Source of the DNA: Qipengyuania proteolytica
GTDB lineage: Bacteria; Pseudomonadota; Alphaproteobacteria; Sphingomonadales; Sphingomonadaceae
DNA length: 64,000 bases
Reading direction: 5' to 3'
Assembly: GCF_019711565.1 (NCBI RefSeq)
Contig: NZ_JAIGNN010000002.1
Span: 682,001-746,000 of the forward strand
The notes beneath the pieces were generated by a model. The model was not told the DNA's origin, did no database searches, and worked only from the letters and a program-made list of their open reading frames with translations. A program made the position numbers and the translations under genes. Positions 20,717 to 29,687 of the stretch are shown here, one piece after another (position 1 is the stretch's first letter; the number at the start of each line of letters is the position of its first letter).

Positions 20717-21301
20717 ATGAACAGCGCACCGGATTTCGTGGACTATTACGCCCTGCTGCAGGTCAGCCCGACCTGCGATGCTAAGATCCTCGAGAAGGCC
20801 TATCGCTACGCGGCGCAGCAATATCACCCGGACCACACGTCCACTGCCGACGTCGACAAGTTCCAAGAGGTGATCGAAGCCTACCGCATCCTGCGCGACC
20901 CACACTCGCGCGCCGAATACGACAAGCTCTACGGCGCGATGAAGCCGGAAAGAATATCGCCGCTACCCAGCGACTGCGAGTTCCGCATCGACGAGAAATC
21001 CGCCGTCGACGATGCCGAAGCCCACGCGAAAATCCTCTACTACCTCTACAAGCGCCGGCGCGAAAACCCGCGCGAGCCCGACGTGATCGGGTTCTACATT
21101 CAGGACATGCTCGGCTGTTCGGACGAGAATTTCGATTTCCACGCCTGGTATCTGAAATCGAAGGGCTACATCCGCGGCACCGAGCATGGGACCTACGAGA
21201 TCACCATAGAAGGCGTCGATCACGTCATCTCGATGAGCCGCACTGCCGAGGCGGAAAAGCTGCTGCTGGCGCAATCGGCGGAAGGTGAAGCGCCTCAGTA
21301 A
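20717..21301 (+). CDS. J-domain protein with unidentified C-terminal domain
   Basis: 194 residues. A J domain covers about 8-75, with the HPD motif at 37-39 (QQYHPDH) and a final DPHSRAEYDKLYG; it should stimulate an Hsp70-type ATPase. No G/F-rich or zinc-finger region, so not DnaJ itself. The C-terminal 100 residues look like a winged-helix module (FHAWYLKSKGYI then YEITIEGVDHVI). ATG at MNSAPD is favoured by a GGGGAAG ribosome site; an in-frame ATG 12 codons earlier is possible. The end overlaps map by 7 bp, tail to tail. Confidence 0.85.
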   Translation: MNSAPDFVDYYALLQVSPTCDAKILEKAYRYAAQQYHPDHTSTADVDKFQEVIEAYRILRDPHSRAEYDKLYGAMKPERISPLPSDCEFRIDEKSAVDDAEAHAKILYYLYKRRRENPREPDVIGFYIQDMLGCSDENFDFHAWYLKSKGYIRGTEHGTYEITIEGVDHVISMSRTAEAEKLLLAQSAEGEAPQ

Positions 21302-22122
21302 GGCGGCTTGTGCAGCCCCTTCGGGCTCTCGGTGAAGATTTCCACGCCGTCCTCGGTGATGCCGATCGAATGCTCGAACTGCGCCGATAGCGACTTGTCG
21401 CGGGTCACGGCGGTCCAGCCATCGGCGAGAACCTTGGCGTGCGGGCGGCCGAGGTTGATCATCGGTTCGATGGTGAAGAACATGCCCGGCTTGAGCTCCG
21501 GGCCGGTGCCTGCGCGCGCCGCGTGGATCACCTCGGGCGCATCGTGGAACAGGCGGCCGAGGCCGTGGCCGCAGAACTCCTGCACCACACCGTAACGGTA
21601 CTGGCGCGCATGCGCTTCGATCACCGCGCCGATATCGCCCAGCCGCGCGCCCGGCTTGCTCGCCGCCTCGATGCCGAGCATCAAGCATTCGTAGGTCACG
21701 TCGACCAGCTTCTTCGCCTTGAGCGGCGGATCGCCGACGAAATACATGCGGCTGGTATCGCCGTGCCAGCCGTCGAGCAGCGGGGTCACGTCGATATTGA
21801 CGATGTCCCCGTCCTTCAGCGCCTTGTCCGACGGAATGCCGTGGCAGATCACATGGTTGATCGAGGTGCAGCAGCTGTGCGCATAGCCGCGATAGCCCAT
21901 CGTCGCGGGCACCGCGCCCGCATCGAGGGTCATGCCGCGAACCAGATCGTCGATCTCGCCCGTGGTCACGCCGGGCTTCACGAAGGTGGTGAGTTCGTCG
22001 AGGATTTCGGCGGCAAGGCGACCCGCCTTGCGCATCCCTTCGAACCCGTCCGGCCCGTGAAGCTTGATGGTCCCGTCGCGGTAGACGGTCTGGTCGCCTT
22101 CGATCAGCTGGTATTCTGTCAT
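21295..22122 (-). CDS. map: Methionine aminopeptidase type I
   Basis: Metalloenzyme that removes N-terminal methionine from nascent proteins. 275 residues, standard. Metal ligands are recognisable in VNIDVTPLLDGWHGDTSRMY, in CGHGLGRLFHDAP, and in the C-terminal glutamates of FTIEPM and SIGITEDGVEIFTESP. ATG at MTEYQL is preferred; a GTG three codons earlier is in frame. Confidence 0.95.
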   Translation of the reverse strand: MTEYQLIEGDQTVYRDGTIKLHGPDGFEGMRKAGRLAAEILDELTTFVKPGVTTGEIDDLVRGMTLDAGAVPATMGYRGYAHSCCTSINHVICHGIPSDKALKDGDIVNIDVTPLLDGWHGDTSRMYFVGDPPLKAKKLVDVTYECLMLGIEAASKPGARLGDIGAVIEAHARQYRYGVVQEFCGHGLGRLFHDAPEVIHAARAGTGPELKPGMFFTIEPMINLGRPHAKVLADGWTAVTRDKSLSAQFEHSIGITEDGVEIFTESPKGLHKPPY

Positions 22123-22162
22123 GCGCGCCACATAGCGACTGCCGCGAGAAAATGCGAGGGCG

Positions 22163-22966
22163 TCAGCGTTTCACGGTGAAAGCGTCGGCATATTCCGGCT
22201 TCACCGCATCGATGACTGCGGCAGTGACGGGAAAATCGAGCTCGTAATCGCCTTCGGCATAGGCTCCCGCGACATAGGGTCCGAAATAGACCGCCAGCCG
22301 GTCGAAGGTCTTGCCGTTGGACGAGCCAAGCAGGATCGTCGCCTCGTCGAGCCCTGGGCAGGCATCGAACGTATCGCTGCTCTCCGGATCAATGGCCATC
22401 CCGCGTCGTTTCTCGCGCGCGGCGTTGAGCGTGGTGCAAAGCTTGGCGCCCAGTGCCCGTTCAAGCGCGGTCGCAGAGGCGAAGAGTTCGACGGCCTTGG
22501 TCGCCTTCCCTTGCTCGCGGTCCCACACGAGCGATTCGACCCCGTACATCCCGTGCGCCCCACCCGAATAGGTCGCCAAATGGCCCGACAGGCTGAGGAA
22601 ACGCGGCAAGTCGGCAACCACCTTCCATTCCTCCGCCGCCCTATGCTGGCGCGGTTCCCAGTCTTGCCCCTCCGCACCATCCCAATCCTCGTCTGCCTCC
22701 GCGGCCAGACCCGACCGCATGCTCTCCGCATCCTTCTCGAGCACCGCGACGAGGCCTGGCTCCGCCGCCACTTCCGCCGGCCAGGAGTAGTCGAACATGT
22801 AGCGTTCGGTCTCTTCCTTGATCTCGCGTGCCGCTACCTTGGCCGGCTTCGCTTCGGCAACTGGTTCGGCGGTCCGCTCGACCCCGGTTTTCTCCGCATA
22901 CTCCTGCGGATCGGAGCAGGCTGCACTCGACAGCGCCAGCGAAATCAGGAACAGGTGCGCACGCAT
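22163..22966 (-). CDS. Putative lipoprotein with DUF4163/DUF3298-like domains
   Basis: 267 residues with a lipoprotein signal and lipobox LSSAAC. After an acidic, Ala-rich linker (about 19-50) comes a region YMFDYSWPAEV, then SLSGHLATYSGGAHGMYGVESLVWD, which is the pattern of DUF4163 followed by DUF3298, as in RsiV-like proteins that bind lysozyme. Whether it binds muramidases here is unknown. The start is set by the signal peptide; the longer open frame upstream overlaps the divergent aminopeptidase gene. Confidence 0.75.
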   Translation of the reverse strand: MRAHLFLISLALSSAACSDPQEYAEKTGVERTAEPVAEAKPAKVAAREIKEETERYMFDYSWPAEVAAEPGLVAVLEKDAESMRSGLAAEADEDWDGAEGQDWEPRQHRAAEEWKVVADLPRFLSLSGHLATYSGGAHGMYGVESLVWDREQGKATKAVELFASATALERALGAKLCTTLNAAREKRRGMAIDPESSDTFDACPGLDEATILLGSSNGKTFDRLAVYFGPYVAGAYAEGDYELDFPVTAAVIDAVKPEYADAFTVKR

Positions 22967-23010
22967 CGCGGTTACCTTTGCGACAGACGATGAGAGGGGC
23001 ATTGCCGAGT

Positions 23011-24399
23011 ATGGCCGACACCACGCCGCTGATCCAGCCCGACCGGGGGCAGGATGCGATAGATATTCACCTTGTGAACCGCGATGGCTTTCCGGAATGG
23101 GTGAAGCGGCTGTCTGCCGGACAGCGCGCGGCGCTGGAAGCGCAGAAATTCGACGGCAGCGGATACCAGGTCGGGATCGTCCCCGATGGCGACGGCTGGT
23201 TCGCGGTCGGCGGCGTCGCCAATCCCGATAAGCTGTCGAGCTGGTGCATGGCCAAGCTTGCCGAAGCGCTCCCGGAAGGGACCTACCGCCGCGCGGAAGG
23301 CGACCCGGGCCCGGCATTGCATGGCTGGCAAACCGCGCAATACGGTTTCGAACGGTACAAAAAGCCCGAAAAGCCGGTCGGCCCACGCGTGCTGCTGACC
23401 AAGGAAGCGGGCCGGATCGATGCCGCGATTGCCGAGGCGCAGGCGGTGTGCATGGTGCGCGATCTGGTCAATACGCCCGCCGAAGACATGGGGCCGGAGG
23501 CGCTCGAGGCAGCTTGCGAAAATCTCGCCAAGACCCATTCCGCCAAACTCGCCATCACCAAGGGCGACACGCTCGAGCGCGACTATCCGATGGTCCACGC
23601 GGTTGGCCGGGCGGCAGCGCGGCACCATGCACCGCGGATCATGCACCTGACATGGGGCCATGAGAGCGACCCGGTGCTCGCCATCGTCGGCAAGGGGGTC
23701 TGCTTCGATTCCGGCGGCCTCGACGTGAAGAGCGCCACGGGGATGAAGCTGATGAAAAAGGACATGGGCGGCGCAGCGCACGCGATCGCGCTGGCCGGGC
23801 TCGTGATGGGCGCCGGTCTCAAGGTCCGACTGCACCTGTTCGTCCCTGCTGTCGAAAATGCGATTGCGGGCAACAGCTTCCGCCCGGGCGACGTGCTCCA
23901 GACCCGCAAGGGGCTGACGGTGGAGATCGGCAATACCGATGCCGAAGGGCGCCTGATCCTTGGCGACGCGCTGACCCGCGCGAGCGAGGAAAAGCCCGAT
24001 CTGATCATCGACTTCGCCACCCTGACCGGCGCGGCGCGCGTCGCTCTCGGCCCCGACTATCCCGCGCTGATGACGCGCAGGGATGAGACTGCGCAGGCGC
24101 TGATCGATGCCGGAAAGGCGAGTGACGACGAACCCTGGCGCCTGCCGCTGCCGGACGCCTATCGCGAATGGCTCGTCTCCGACATCGCCGACCTCAACAA
24201 CGCGCATGCCAACGGTTTCGCGGGCGCGAGCGTCGCCGGCCTGTTCCTAGACCGCTTCGTCGGCGAAGGCATCGACTGGGCCCATTTCGATACCTTCGCC
24301 TGGCGCCCCGTCGCCAAGCCGGGCCGGCCCAAGGGCGGCGATGCCTACGGCCTGCGGGCGAGCTGGCACATGCTCAAGGCGCGTTATGGTGGGACATGA
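23011..24399 (+). CDS. Leucyl aminopeptidase family protein (M17)
   Basis: Cytosolic dizinc/dimanganese aminopeptidase of 462 residues. The M17 catalytic segments are intact: GKGVCFDSGGLDVKSATGMK with the active-site lysine, KKDMGGAAHA, and the signature NTDAEGRL with the catalytic arginine. ATG at MADTTPL chosen, with an AGAGGGG site upstream; a second ATG seven codons earlier is in frame. Divergent from the lipoprotein gene over 44 bp. Confidence 0.93.
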   Translation: MADTTPLIQPDRGQDAIDIHLVNRDGFPEWVKRLSAGQRAALEAQKFDGSGYQVGIVPDGDGWFAVGGVANPDKLSSWCMAKLAEALPEGTYRRAEGDPGPALHGWQTAQYGFERYKKPEKPVGPRVLLTKEAGRIDAAIAEAQAVCMVRDLVNTPAEDMGPEALEAACENLAKTHSAKLAITKGDTLERDYPMVHAVGRAAARHHAPRIMHLTWGHESDPVLAIVGKGVCFDSGGLDVKSATGMKLMKKDMGGAAHAIALAGLVMGAGLKVRLHLFVPAVENAIAGNSFRPGDVLQTRKGLTVEIGNTDAEGRLILGDALTRASEEKPDLIIDFATLTGAARVALGPDYPALMTRRDETAQALIDAGKASDDEPWRLPLPDAYREWLVSDIADLNNAHANGFAGASVAGLFLDRFVGEGIDWAHFDTFAWRPVAKPGRPKGGDAYGLRASWHMLKARYGGT

Positions 24400-24474
24400 T
24401 CCCCGCCAATCTTGCGGTAACGGGCTTCCGGGGTTAAGCGCCCGCAACGTTCACAACCGGATCGACCTGACAGC

Positions 24475-24822
24475 GTGACTGCGCCCGCCAGCTATTCCCT
24501 CCCTGAAGGTATCGTCGGACTCAAGGGTCCGGTGACGAAACCCGCCCCCGGTACGCTGCCGCTTCGCGGCGACCTTGCACACGTGGCGCTCGCGGACCGC
24601 TATCTTGCCGCGCATTACGTCATTCCTCAGCCGCGCACGGTCGGTACGAGCGATGTGACGCTCAAGATCGCCATGCGCGACGATGCGGATGACGGCGCTA
24701 CCCTGCCCGCCGGCTCGCCCGTCGAGCTACTCGACATCGCCGGCGATTGGGCATGGATCGCCTGTGGCCCCGAAGGTCCGAGCGGCTATGTGCGCCTCGG
24801 TTCGCTCGCCGTAGCCGGGTGA
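24475..24822 (+). CDS. Small SH3-like domain protein (lone N-terminal domain of C40 peptidase type)
   Basis: 115 residues, GTG start. The sequence resembles the N-terminal half of sphingomonad NlpC/P60 (C40) peptidases: a LPLRGDLAHVALADRYL segment, a VIPQPRTV linker and a bacterial SH3 fold ending WAWIACGPEGPSGYVRLGSL. The cysteine peptidase domain expected after it is absent: the frame stops and argC begins in a GTGA overlap. It may be a truncated relic or a stand-alone binding domain. No signal peptide. Confidence 0.65.
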   Translation: MTAPASYSLPEGIVGLKGPVTKPAPGTLPLRGDLAHVALADRYLAAHYVIPQPRTVGTSDVTLKIAMRDDADDGATLPAGSPVELLDIAGDWAWIACGPEGPSGYVRLGSLAVAG

Positions 24823-25748
24823 CGCATACCGTCTTCATCGACGGTGCGGCCGGAACGACCGGTCTCGAGATCGCCGAGCGCCTCGCCGGGCGCAGCGAGT
24901 TCACGGTTTTCTCGCTTGACGACGAGAAGCGCAAGGACCCAGCCGCCCGGCGCGAAGCGCTGAACGAGGCGGATGTCGCCATACTCTGCCTGCCGGACGA
25001 GGCGGCGCGCGAGGCGATCGGACTCATCGATCCCGCCAGTCGCACGCGCATCATCGATGCTTCGAGCGCCCATCGCACGAGCGAAGGGTGGTGTTACGGT
25101 TTTCCCGAACTGGTCGGCCCCGACCGGGTTGCCGACGCCCTGAGGGTCAGCAATCCCGGCTGTTATCCCACAGGTTTCCTGGCCCTGGTCGCGCCGCTCG
25201 TGCGCGAAGGCCTGTTGCCGGCAGACTGGCCGTTCACCGTCAACGCGGTCAGCGGGTATTCCGGTGGTGGCAAGGCGCTGATCGAACGCTTCGAAGCCGA
25301 CGGCGCCCCAGCCTTTCGCAGCTACGGCTACGATCTCGCCCACAAGCATCTGCCCGAGATGAAGGCTCATGCAGGTCTGGAGCACCCGGTGCTGTTCGCG
25401 CCGTCCGTCGTATCCGCCTATCGCGGCATGATCGTCGAGGTGCCGCTGCATCTGGGCGCGATGGCAACCGACCCGCATGCCGATACCCTGCGCGACGCGC
25501 TCGCTGCCTTCTATGCCGATTCGCGCGTCGTCACGGTCCGCGAGAAAGCGCCGATCGGCGAACTCCTGCTGGAGCGAAGCGCGGAGCCTTGGGACGGGCT
25601 GGAACTGTTCGTGTGCGGCAACGAAGGCGGCTGGAACGCGCGCCTCGTCGCGCGGCTCGACAACCTCGGCAAGGGTGCGAGCGGCGCAGCGGTGCAAAAT
25701 CTCAACCTGCTGTGCGGACTGCCCGAAACCGCTGGCCTCCGCCCCTAG
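24819..25748 (+). CDS. argC: N-acetyl-gamma-glutamyl-phosphate reductase, short form
   Basis: NADPH-dependent reductase of arginine biosynthesis. 309 residues, in the size class of the less common ArgC form. The N-terminus VFIDGAAGTTGLEIAERL, the active-site cysteine in SNPGCYPTGF and the segment AVSGYSGGGKALIE are diagnostic. GTG start overlapping the stop of the SH3-domain gene, so its translation is probably coupled. No other arg genes are adjacent. Confidence 0.92.
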   Translation: MTHTVFIDGAAGTTGLEIAERLAGRSEFTVFSLDDEKRKDPAARREALNEADVAILCLPDEAAREAIGLIDPASRTRIIDASSAHRTSEGWCYGFPELVGPDRVADALRVSNPGCYPTGFLALVAPLVREGLLPADWPFTVNAVSGYSGGGKALIERFEADGAPAFRSYGYDLAHKHLPEMKAHAGLEHPVLFAPSVVSAYRGMIVEVPLHLGAMATDPHADTLRDALAAFYADSRVVTVREKAPIGELLLERSAEPWDGLELFVCGNEGGWNARLVARLDNLGKGASGAAVQNLNLLCGLPETAGLRP

Positions 25749-25765
25749 GACTGCCCGTTTTTTAG

Positions 25766-26317
<552 letters not shown>

Positions 26318-26322
26318 TTTTC

Positions 26323-26344
26323 CGGCACGCCGAGCCGCGTGCCG
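26323..26344 (+). promoter_or_regulatory. Hairpin between glnB and glnA
   Basis: CGGCACGC and GCGTGCCG form a perfect 8-bp stem around a 6-nt loop (CGAGCC). No T-run follows, so it is not an ordinary terminator. It starts six bases after the glnB stop and could stabilise mRNA ends or set the glnB:glnA ratio. Confidence 0.6.
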
Positions 26345-26377
26345 AATTCCAATCCAGTTCAAACGGAGGCAATACCA

Positions 26378-27787
26378 ATGGCAAGTGCAAAGGACGTCCT
26401 TAAGCAGATCAAGGACGACGGTATCGAGTGGGTCGACCTGCGCTTCACCGATCCCAAGGGCAAGTGGCAGCACCTGACCATGGTCGCCAAGATTCTCGGG
26501 GAAGACGAACTCGAAGACGGCCTGATGTTCGACGGCTCGTCGATCGCGGGCTGGAAAGTCATCAACGAGAGCGACATGATCCTCAAGCCCGACCTCGAGC
26601 GTGTCTACATGGACCCGTTCAGTGCGGAACCGATGATGATCATCTTCTGCGACATCGTCGAACCCTCGACCGGTGAGTGGTACGCCCGCGACCCGCGCAC
26701 GACCGCCAAGCGCGCCGAGGCCTTCCTGAAGTCGACCGGGATCGGCGACACCATCTATGTCGGCCCCGAAGCCGAATTCTTCATGTTCGACGACGTCCGC
26801 TTCGAAGACGGCTATGCCGGTTCGGGTTACGCCATCGACGACATCGAACTGCCGACCAACACCGGCAAGGAGTACGAAGCCGGCAACATGGGCCACCGCC
26901 CGCGCGCCAAGGGCGGCTATTTCCCGGTCGCCCCGGTCGACAGCGCCGTCGACATCCGCGGCGAAATGGTTTCGACCATGATCGAAATGGGCCTGCCCTG
27001 CGACAAGCACCACCACGAAGTGGCCGCCGCGCAGCACGAACTCGGCCTCACCTTCGGCACGCTGGTCGAAACCGCCGACAACATGCAGATCTACAAGTAC
27101 GTCGTGCACCAGGTCGCCCATGCCTATGGCAAGACCGCGACCTTCATGCCGAAGCCCATCAAGGCCGATAACGGCAGCGGCATGCACACCCACATGTCGA
27201 TCTGGGATGGCGGCAAGCCGACCTTCGCCGGCAACCAGTATGGCGGTCTGTCGGAAAACTGCCTTTACTACATCGGCGGCGTCATCAAGCACGCCAAGGC
27301 CCTGAACGCCTTCACCAACCCGACCACCAACAGCTACAAGCGCCTGGTGCCGGGCTTCGAAGCCCCCGTGCTGCTGGCCTATTCGGCGCGCAACCGGTCG
27401 GCTTCGTGCCGCATCCCCTATGGTGCGGGCGACAAGGCGAAGCGCGTGGAGTTCCGCTTCCCTGATGCGATGGCCAACCCTTACCTCGCCTATGCGGCGC
27501 TGCTGATGGCGGGCCTCGACGGGATCCAGAACAAGATCCACCCGGGCGAAGCGATGGACAAGAACCTCTACGACCTGCCGCCGGCAGAACTCGCCGAGGT
27601 GCCGACCGTGTGCGGATCCTTGCGCGAAGCGCTCGAAGCGCTGCAGGCCGACCACGACTTCCTGCTCAAGGGCGACGTGTTCACCAAGGACCAGATCGAC
27701 GCCTATTGCGAGCTGAAGTGGGAAGACGTCCTGCGGGTCGAAACGACGCCGTGTCCGGCCGAATTCGATATGTACTATTCGGCTTAA
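26378..27787 (+). CDS. glnA: Glutamine synthetase type I
   Basis: Dodecameric enzyme that assimilates ammonia into glutamine. 469 residues. The active-site segments [17 protein letters not shown], and [18 protein letters not shown] are intact. The adenylylation tyrosine is Y398 in [10 protein letters not shown], so activity should be controlled by GlnE together with the P-II protein encoded next door. ATG start 12 nt after a CGGAGG ribosome site. A strong terminator follows. Confidence 0.98.
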   Translation: MASAKDVLKQIKDDGIEWVDLRFTDPKGKWQHLTMVAKILGEDELEDGLMFDGSSIAGWKVINESDMILKPDLERVYMDPFSAEPMMIIFCDIVEPSTGEWYARDPRTTAKRAEAFLKSTGIGDTIYVGPEAEFFMFDDVRFEDGYAGSGYAIDDIELPTNTGKEYEAGNMGHRPRAKGGYFPVAPVDSAVDIRGEMVSTMIEMGLPCDKHHHEVAAAQHELGLTFGTLVETADNMQIYKYVVHQVAHAYGKTATFMPKPIKADNGSGMHTHMSIWDGGKPTFAGNQYGGLSENCLYYIGGVIKHAKALNAFTNPTTNSYKRLVPGFEAPVLLAYSARNRSASCRIPYGAGDKAKRVEFRFPDAMANPYLAYAALLMAGLDGIQNKIHPGEAMDKNLYDLPPAELAEVPTVCGSLREALEALQADHDFLLKGDVFTKDQIDAYCELKWEDVLRVETTPCPAEFDMYYSA

Positions 27788-27821
27788 CCTTTTCGCGGCA
27801 TAGAGCCGCCATCACCGAGCT

Positions 27822-27852
27822 GGGCGTCCGGAGCAATCCGGGCGCCCTTTTT
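27822..27852 (+). terminator. Rho-independent terminator after glnA
   Basis: GGGCGTCCGG and CCGGGCGCCC pair over 10 bp with one T-G wobble, around a 6-nt loop AGCAAT, followed directly by five Ts (27848-27852). It begins 35 bp after the glnA stop and closes the glnBA unit. Confidence 0.9.
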
Positions 27853-27937
27853 CGTAGCGTGCCCGTTCGAAAGGATTTTCCTACTCGGGCAAGGGCTGCC
27901 TAATTCCTTCACCTCCAGTTCCGAAAGAGGTGCCCCG

Positions 27938-28546
27938 ATGACGCGCAAATCCCTGTTCGACCTTGTTCGCCGCATGCTTGGTCGCGGCTTCAGCCAGGCA
28001 GAGGTCGACGCGCTCGACGATCTTCTCGACGAGGCTGGAATTTCCGCCCAGGACAGTGGTCCAGGCGGTCCATGTCTGCCTCCGCGGGAGATTGGTGAAC
28101 GCGGGATCCAGCTCATCAAGCGGTTCGAGGGCTGCGCCCGGCTACGGCCCGACGGCCTGATCGAAGCCTATCCCGATCCGGGCACGGGGGCCGCGCCCTG
28201 GACGATCGGGTGGGGCGCAACCGGCCCTGATATCGGCCCTGAAACGGTCTGGACACAGGCGCAATGCGACGCGCGGCTCGCGCATGACATCGCGCGCCAT
28301 GCCCGCGAGGTGATCGATGCGATCAGCGATGCGCCGACCAGCCAGGCCCAGTTCGATGCGCTGGTCAGCTTCCACTACAATACCGGAGCCATCGCTCGCG
28401 CCACCCTGACGAAGCGACACTGTGCGGGCGATCAGGCTGGGGCGGCAGACGAATTCGCCCGCTGGAACCGCGCGGGCGGCAGGGTGATGAAAGGGCTCGT
28501 CCGCCGCCGCCGCGAAGAGGCCAAGCTCTACCGCTCTAAAAGCTGA
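27938..28546 (+). CDS. Phage-type lysozyme (glycoside hydrolase 24)
   Basis: Muramidase of the T4-lysozyme/endolysin family, 202 residues. Catalytic triad residues are E64 (KRFEGC), D80 (AYPDP) and T89 (PWTIGWG); the spacing is wider than in T4 lysozyme because of an insertion around 66-76. FHYNTGAI in the C-terminal lobe is also typical. The first 45 residues (ARG- and Asp-rich helix) are outside the catalytic domain. No Sec signal or holin gene is seen, so the export route is unclear. It may be a domesticated phage gene; no other phage gene is near. Confidence 0.88.
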   Translation: MTRKSLFDLVRRMLGRGFSQAEVDALDDLLDEAGISAQDSGPGGPCLPPREIGERGIQLIKRFEGCARLRPDGLIEAYPDPGTGAAPWTIGWGATGPDIGPETVWTQAQCDARLAHDIARHAREVIDAISDAPTSQAQFDALVSFHYNTGAIARATLTKRHCAGDQAGAADEFARWNRAGGRVMKGLVRRRREEAKLYRSKS

Positions 28547-28621
28547 ACCACCGATAAACGCCCCACATTTTACGGAACCGGACCGTTGACGGCACCGTTG
28601 GGGCGGCAAAGGAGATATAAA

Positions 28622-29674
28622 ATGCGATACATACTGAGCGGTGCGGCTGCGATCGCGCTAGCCGCCTCGGGCGCATTGGCACAGCCCGGTAATGGAAATG
28701 GTAACGGAAACGGACCCGGCGATCGCGGCAAGCCAGCCGCTTCGGCCGGCAAGTCCGACAATGGCAAACAGCGCGGGTCGCAGGCCAACCGTGGCCCCGA
28801 GCGCAAGGCTGAACGCCAGCGCGGTCCCGAACGTCGCGTCGAACGGCAGGCTGAACGCCGCGTCGAGCAGCGAGAAGATCGCCGTGCCGAGCGCGGCAAC
28901 GGTAATGGCAACGGAAATGGCAATGGCAACGGCAAGCGAAATGCCGGGCCCATCGAGCGCAATCTCGAGCAAAGGGTCGAACGCAACGTCGAGCGCCGAG
29001 TCGAACGGCGCAGCGACCGCCGTGACGGTTTCATCGATCGCGTAGTCTTCGACCGCGACCGTGACGTGCTGCTTCGTGATCGTGACAGGCGTTACATCGA
29101 AGGGTGCCCCCCCGGTCTGGCGAAGAAGAACAACGGCTGCATGCCGCCGGGTCAGGCGAAGAAGTATTACGAGCGCAGCGTGCTCGGGTACGACTACCGA
29201 CCCAGCCTGTTCGGCCTGCTCGGTTACGGTAGCGGGCGCTACACCTATAACGACGGCTATCTGCTGCGTCTCGGAAATGGTGGCGGGATCAGCGGCTATA
29301 TCCCGTTGCTCGGCGGCGCGCTGTCCATCGGCAACCCGTGGCCGTCCTCCTACGACTACTATCCGGTGCCCGATTACTACGTCGACTACTACGATCTTGG
29401 GCAGCGCGATCGCTACCGCTACGCCGACAACGTCATCTATCGCTACGATGCGGAGGATGCCGCCATCCTGTCGGTTGCAGCGCTGCTGACCGGCGACGAT
29501 ATCCGCGTCGGCCAACCCATGCCGCGCGGCTACGACGTCTACAACGTGCCCTATAGCTACCGCGATCGGTACTACGATCGCAGCGATGCCTACTATCGCT
29601 ATTCCGATGGGTACATCTACCAAGTCGATCCCACCACGCAGCTGGTTGCTGCCGTGATCGATCTCGCCATCTGA
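28622..29674 (+). CDS. Secreted low-complexity protein with Gly-Asn and Glu-Arg repeats
   Basis: 350 residues with a Sec signal peptide (1-20, ending ALA-QPG). Then come GN repeats (about 23-30), a highly charged ERRVER-like stretch (60-95), a second GN run (92-104) and more ERRVER repeats to about 135. A motif GCPPGLAKKNNGCMPPGQAKK-like pair of C-PPG-AKK units (about 160-180) follows, and a Tyr/Asp-rich C-terminal half. The C-PPG-AKK pattern occurs in exported RcnB-like proteins, but the family is not certain. A good AGGAG site supports the ATG at MRYIL. Function unknown. Confidence 0.75.
   Translation: MRYILSGAAAIALAASGALAQPGNGNGNGNGPGDRGKPAASAGKSDNGKQRGSQANRGPERKAERQRGPERRVERQAERRVEQREDRRAERGNGNGNGNGNGNGKRNAGPIERNLEQRVERNVERRVERRSDRRDGFIDRVVFDRDRDVLLRDRDRRYIEGCPPGLAKKNNGCMPPGQAKKYYERSVLGYDYRPSLFGLLGYGSGRYTYNDGYLLRLGNGGGISGYIPLLGGALSIGNPWPSSYDYYPVPDYYVDYYDLGQRDRYRYADNVIYRYDAEDAAILSVAALLTGDDIRVGQPMPRGYDVYNVPYSYRDRYYDRSDAYYRYSDGYIYQVDPTTQLVAAVIDLAI
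28688..28711 (+). repeat. GGNAAY hexamer repeat, first run
   Basis: Four tandem GGNAAY units encode Gly-Asn repeats just after the signal peptide. Unit changes alter protein length by two residues without a frameshift. Confidence 0.85.
28895..28930 (+). repeat. GGNAAY hexamer repeat, second run
   Basis: Six tandem GGNAAY units encode a second Gly-Asn run between two Glu-Arg-rich stretches of the same secreted protein. The third-base variation between units shows the run is not freshly expanded. Confidence 0.85.
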
Positions 29675-29687
29675 CGGAGTGCTGTTC

